DNA of 64,000 nucleotides, taken from the NCBI RefSeq assembly GCF_032362555.1, contig NC_083520.1:6014001-6078000 (forward strand), read 5' to 3'. The translations under genes were made by a program, and so were the position numbers. The DNA comes from Amyelois transitella (lineage: Eukaryota; Arthropoda; Insecta; Lepidoptera; Pyralidae). The notes below the pieces were generated by a model, which saw nothing but the letters and a program-made list of their open reading frames with translations, made no database searches and was not told the origin of the DNA. Within the stretch, counting starts at the first letter, position 1, and each line of letters begins with the position of its first letter. Below, piece after piece: positions 58,914 to 64,000 of this stretch.

Positions 58914-61900
58914 TTACCGATAAAACATCTTTGGATGTTGTTCACATTCTGACGCGTCTGAGCTGGCCGTGTCGTCTTCTTCGAAGTAATCCATACCTTC
59001 GTCCTCAGCAGTGATCAAATCGGTGACAGCTCTGTGAAAATAACAATATTTTAACGTTTTGTTAAATGGTCTTTTTTACTTTATCAAATCAAACCTAAAG
59101 CTAAATCTTGTAGTTGTTTGGATGGACAAACAAAAATTGTGTTTTCAAAAAAAAATCAAACCAATGCATAGGTATAAATTAGTAGGTTAGCGAAATAAAC
59201 GAGAAATAAACACACAATCAAACTAAGGAAGTTGACAGAAAATTAAGTGGTTTTGGTTTGGTTGGTAGTAGAAACCGCTTATTGAAGAAGTTGGTGACCG
59301 GCCGATAAAAAAAGAATCGTATCTATGAGAATGGTAAATTTTTACAAAGCAGGCCAATTTATTAAGATTCAAGTGAAGTATTAATTTTTCAACATTATTT
59401 TCTTCCTTTTTAATACTAAGAGATTATAGGCTCTGTCTACCCCGAAAAGGAAAAAAGACTATATGTTGTTGTTTTAATACTTTTATAATAGGGATACAAA
59501 CCTTAAAACGCTTTCTTCAAAATAGCTGTGTGTGGTAGCATGAGAAGAGTTAACTGTGATTTTCGAAGCCAAAACATCATCCAAAAACTTTCTCAATTGA
59601 ATCAGTTTGTCTGCTTGGTCTTTGGGACACCGCACTTTGAAAGTAGATATTGACATCAGACAGGTATCTTTTTCCACTGAAAATTAATATTCAATCAGCA
59701 CATGCAGTATGAGTATGTGCTGTGTTCAGGGATACATGAACTATGTTACTCATAGATAAAAACATCGCCAGCTGTTTTTTTTGTTCAAAGAGGACGAAGC
59801 CACGTTCTAACTCGTCCGATATTTCAACATAATCTTCTAACTGCAAGTTCTACTTACTTATATCAATTTTCAGTTCACCAAAGAACAGCAGAGGTAGCGT
59901 ATGTACTAGGGTAACATCGATTAAGAAGAGATCGGACGACCGCTGCTTCAACCAGTAGACCAACCAGTTGGCGCCCGGGTTGTTACACGCGATCCTTTTG
60001 CCACCGTGCTTGTGATGGACACACATCACACTACTAGGATGTATTTGTATACTGCCGTCTTCTGGAGTATGCACTTTTACACGCGGATTTCGATTAAGCT
60101 TTCTGCTTTGAAGACCTATCCATCTGTAAGTAAGTATTATTATTTAAAATATTTGTTTGAGTCAATATTTAGTAAAAAAAAAACTGCAGCCAAATCAGTG
60201 CGCACACACTGACAGATAAATCAATTCCTCAATAAAACTGGCAATATGAGTTTTTAGAAATTATCTTCTATGTCATACAATTTGTCTACTTTTTTATTGT
60301 ATGTATTGATTGATACAGATGATTCACATAAATATACGAATAATAATAACAAACTAACGCCTAGACTAGAACTTACCTCACAGAGCCGATGTTCGGGTAC
60401 AAGGCGGCTGCAACGACAGCTTTGAAAACGCTTAAATTATTCCCATTCCTATTTTCCCACGGGGACCTCACATCTGCCGCCGCCAAGAAGCCCATTTGCT
60501 TTAGATGATCCACCAATTGCAGCTTCATATCAGATAAAAGTTCTAAAGTATTATGGGCTAGGAAATTGTTGTACGCGAAACTTCGTCTCTCTCTTTTCGG
60601 CAGATATTCCCATTGGATGATAGCTTCTGACATGGCCACGTGGTCGCTTGGCTCACCTAGAGCGAGGTTCTGTTTGGCCTCTTCTGCTTCTCTCTCGTGA
60701 CCTGAAAATGTTCTATAAATTAAATAATTATCCGGCTAAATACTTCGTTGTGGCATAATAATAATAATAAAACGGTCCTTGAAACTCTATACAGATAAAA
60801 GGTAGATACTGAGCATAAATAGTTGGCTGTTACACAAAGAGACAACAAGTCCATAAGAACTTTCTTGAGGACCACTTGGTCCTCACAAATATTTTACTGT
60901 TATATAGAAAAACATGTATAGGCGTTAGTTGCGGTTACATCCTCACTTCTCTGTAGAGATGCCCGGGTGCGTCTTTTTGACCTTGATGCAGGATTTCGGA
61001 GTAAGGTTTTTACACAAAGCGACCATCTGACTGCATCTTTAGCAAAGGAACCAAATCTGTATTGGATCATGTTTCCAGAATGTGCAGGTTTCCTCACGAA
61101 GTTATCTCTCATCGTATGCTCTTACGTACATAATAATAAAAAAGAGTTATTGGTACATGGCTGAGGTGGGATTGAAACTTGTGTCTTTTTATCATGCTTA
61201 ACCTTATTGATTGGACTTTTCATAACTTACCAATGACCATTAGAAAGGGGTCCTTGAAGCTCCATACAGAAGCCAGGCTGGCAGCGCGGTCGAGACAGCC
61301 CAGTAAAGTGCCCAGCACCAGTAGTTTCCCAGCCGCCGGGTGAACGGGCAGCCTTGCCAAATGCCAGCCTAGAGGCGTCAGGGTTTCCTTGTCATCTAGG
61401 GCACCACATCTGCAAGTTAACACGGGTTAGTCAACTGTTACTTAGCCAGCTTAGCAAAAGTGGTGCTTTATATTTATAATTACACTTCCAAAACAAGGAA
61501 AGTTTTACAGAACATAGGCATCAACCAAGAATAAGGGTGTTCCAAGTGAAATGGGTCTCTGAAGGTCTGGAAAACTGTCACAAATGACAGCCACAATAGG
61601 AGTTTATTTATCAGTGGAACATAACAGTGTAGGTATAAACATATAATTGTATAGTATTAATACATGATTAATTAAATTGACTTTATTTATTCATTTACTA
61701 CATGTACACAGAAAACATAAAGGAATGATAAACACAAATAAGTTTTACTGACAAAACGTTCTAAACGTGCAAAATTTGTAATGTACTCACTGCTGTAGAT
61801 GTTTGACCGCCCTCTTAATAGTAGTTACATCAGGAGAGTCGGGTACTAATTGGAGGGCGGATTCCGCTAAGCCAAGCCTTAGTCTCTTGATGGATAATAC

Positions 61901-63773
61901 TGGTTCCAGAAGGTTGTTCCTCTGCAGCTCAGGTAGAAGGCGTTCTTCGAGTTTCGAGGCCCGGAATGACGTCAGGAGGTGGTAACAGATGCCTGGCTGG
62001 CAACGACCAGCACGCCCGCGTCTAATGGTGAAGGGGAATTTACAAAATTATCGGCTATAAGACAAGAAGATAGTTAATTAAATAAAATTAATAAAAATAT
62101 ACACATTACCTACATAATATATTAGCTACGGGATTCACAGAGATTGGGTTAGACCAAAGCAAGTTTATGTTTATTACCAGATTTGTAAAGTACCTGCGTA
62201 GATGTCTATTTTGAATAAGAAACGTAGAAGTTTAGTTTGATTCGATAATTCGATGGTAAGTTGTGCTATTCTGTGCCGTCAAATATTGCTTAGGCGACTA
62301 ATACTATAACGGTTTGTATTGAAAATACTCCGCGTTATAAATATTCACATAATAATCACTTATTTATAGTCTCCGCCTCTGAACCTGGGGCCAGGGTTTG
62401 ATTCTGGTCACGTTATGATCTCAGTGGTTCTGATGGTCAGTGGTTTCAGGTTGAAAAGAAGACTTAGAAAACACAAGTTAAACAAAGCTGCACTATAGTC
62501 CAGGTATATGTCACACCTGCACCCTTTCTGACAACTGTATGTCCATCTATAACTATAATTCATACATGAAAATATATATAAAAAATCATATAATCACGTC
62601 TATGGTATATACCCTTGCAGGGTAGACAGAACAACAGTCATCAAAAGACTGAAAGGCCACATTCAGCTGTTTGGCTTAATGATAGAATTGAGATTCAAAT
62701 AGTGACGCGTTGCTAGCCCATCGCCTAAAAGAGGAATCTCAAGTATATGTGTAAGCTTATCCTTTAGTCGCCTTTTACGACATCCATTGGAAAGTGATGA
62801 AGTGGTCCTATTGTTTTTTCTATTGGTGCCGGGAACCACACGGCACATCAGACATGAAATGGTGAGGAAATTCCATTCGCACATAAGAATTACCTTTGTC
62901 GCAAATTGGCTTTAGAAACCCAATGCGTTTGTAGTGTAGTGATATAGTCCTCCACATTCAACCCATTGTATTTGATTCTGCCACAGTCAATCACATACAC
63001 TATGTCGTCTATAGTTATAGATGTCTCTGCTATGTTCGTCGCCACTATTATCTTCCTGATATGATCTGGCGGTCTTTCGAATATCTTTTGTTGTTGCACA
63101 GTGGGTAACTTTGAATGTAAAGGGTAGATTTCATACAGATTTGAAGGGAAAGCATTGCTTTGTTCCATTAGGCTGAGTAGTTTAGTAATGTCGCCAATGC
63201 CCGGTAAGAATATTAATACTGCGCCAGGGTCACCGCGACAAATATGGATTAAAAGGTTAAGAATAAGTTCCGTGTTAAGTTCTTCAATTCTATAGTCGCT
63301 TAACGTGTTATATACGTCATTGTTTATGTTACCAGACTTCTTTAAAGATTCTAGCCAAGGCCCTGTAAGGAATTGGATATAATTAGGTATACTTTTTTGT
63401 TAAATAAAATTTTAGAACAAAGGTTTTATATTTGGATGTTAAAAAACTTTTTGCATGCTCAAAACACATAGACTAAAACCTTACCAACTTCAGCTCTATA
63501 CTTTATCATCTGTTCTGAAATGGTTTCTTTTGATTTCTTCTTTATATATTTGTGCCATCGCGGCTTCGACATGTTTTTATTTTTCCCCATCTGTTCTAAG
63601 TCTGGTATGAATCCAGTAGTTTGAAGGATTTCTTCTAAATAGATATCCTGTACGGGGTATGCCAACCCTTCTATGTGCATCATAGGGCAGTCATCGTAAT
63701 AAGAGCTTAGCTTATCAGCGTCGATAGTCGCGCTCATCAATATGAGCTTCAAATCTTTTCGCTTTTTAAGGAC
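58914..63773 (-). CDS. DHX36: DEAH-box RNA/G-quadruplex helicase DHX36, C-terminal part
   Basis: ATP-dependent helicase; vertebrate DHX36 (RHAU) unwinds G-quadruplexes in RNA and DNA. Eight exons in coding order: 63485-63773, 62894-63362, 61791-62021, 61231-61409, 60377-60701, 59858-60123, 59502-59676 and 58914-59031, in phase, 683 residues. The 5' exons with the RHAU motif, Walker A and DEAH lie beyond the window. Seen here: motif III (LILMSATIDADK), motif IV region (VLIFLPGIGDI), motif V (VATNIAETSITIDD) and motif VI (QRRGRAGR, split by an intron). The winged-helix/ratchet region follows (DDKETLTPLGWHLARLPVHP, SFKDPFL), then the OB fold (VKVHTPEDGSIQIHPSSV, NWLVYWLKQRSSDLFLIDVT, LLFFGELKI). 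The order and wording fit DHX36 rather than DHX9, DHX57 or YTHDC2. The C-terminus is short and acidic. Confidence 0.93.
59423..59465 (+). mobile_element. GCCGTGTGG-type SINE-like repeat, short 3' remnant
   Basis: GGCTCTGTCTACCCCGAAAA followed by a diverged GACTATATG. It lies in the last DHX36 intron. Confidence 0.5.
62585..62848 (-). mobile_element. GCCGTGTGG-type SINE-like repeat, full copy
   Basis: On the plus strand it runs from ATATAATCACGTCTATGG to GGGAACCACACGGCAC, with every family landmark in order. It lies in the DHX36 intron between 62022 and 62893. ACATGAAA occurs on both sides and may be part of a target duplication, which is uncertain. Confidence 0.82.
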
Positions 63774-63794
63774 CTGGAACATATAACACATATA

Positions 63795-63918
63795 TATTAT
63801 GTCTTCATCCCTAAGGGGGTGGATAGGGGCCAAGTTACAAGACTTGTTAGCTATGTTTAGCTGGATTGTTTTAAGATGGAATCGAAATTCAGATAGTGAC
63901 CAATAGCCTGAAAAAGAA
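63795..63918 (-). mobile_element. GCCGTGTGG-type SINE-like repeat, degenerate
   Basis: Diverged copy beside the DHX36 exon at 63485-63773. ATGTCTTCATCCCTAAGGGG, TTAGCTGGATTGTTTTAAGA and ATTCAGATAGTGAC follow the family order. Confidence 0.5.
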
Positions 63919-64000
63919 GCTTTGGCTCATCAATTTTTACAACGAAAAATAGCATTTGGCACATGTTTTTTCTTCAAATTAGAAAAAAATGGATTGTGAG

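Overview
This is a 64 kb piece of an AT-rich insect nuclear genome, almost certainly a moth or butterfly (Lepidoptera). The evidence is compact exons separated by introns with GT-AG (twice GC-AG) borders, many scattered short retroposons including one with a tRNA-like head, frequent GTAGGTA/TACCTAC strings, and a non-LTR retrotransposon with a (TTTGAA)n tail. No prokaryotic, viral, CRISPR or toxin system was seen. Exon borders were read by hand from splice sites and checked by reading-phase continuity, so single borders could be off by a few bases.

Layout. 1-3.4 kb: gene-poor flank. 3.4-13.5 kb (minus): complete 12-exon SDHA, the flavoprotein of mitochondrial complex II. 13.96-16.2 kb (plus): TAF11, head-to-head with SDHA across about 460 bp. 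18.3-42.1 kb (minus): a large ZC2HC1-family zinc-finger gene with about 12 exons, two candidate alternative first exons and a 36-nt cassette exon. Its upstream introns hold two tRNA-SINEs and a nearly intact LINE. 43-53 kb: intergenic, mostly repeats. 53.3-54.6 kb (plus): ARF4-type small GTPase. 56.05-58.5 kb (minus): ECHDC3, a mitochondrial crotonase-family protein. 58.9 kb to the window end (minus): the C-terminal part of a DHX36-type DEAH-box helicase whose 5' exons lie outside.

The genes are ordinary housekeeping loci and do not form a pathway. The unusual content is in structure. It includes: (a) a -1 frameshift heptamer right before the LINE ORF1 stop, with no ATG at the start of ORF2; (b) expansion of the roughly 325-residue ZC2HC1A architecture to about 1600 residues by two very large low-complexity exons; (c) a cassette microexon placed at a conserved junction between the zinc fingers; (d) decayed partial exon copies beside exons of SDHA and of the ZC2HC1 gene; (e) several perfect short inverted repeats with loops of 2-6 nt.
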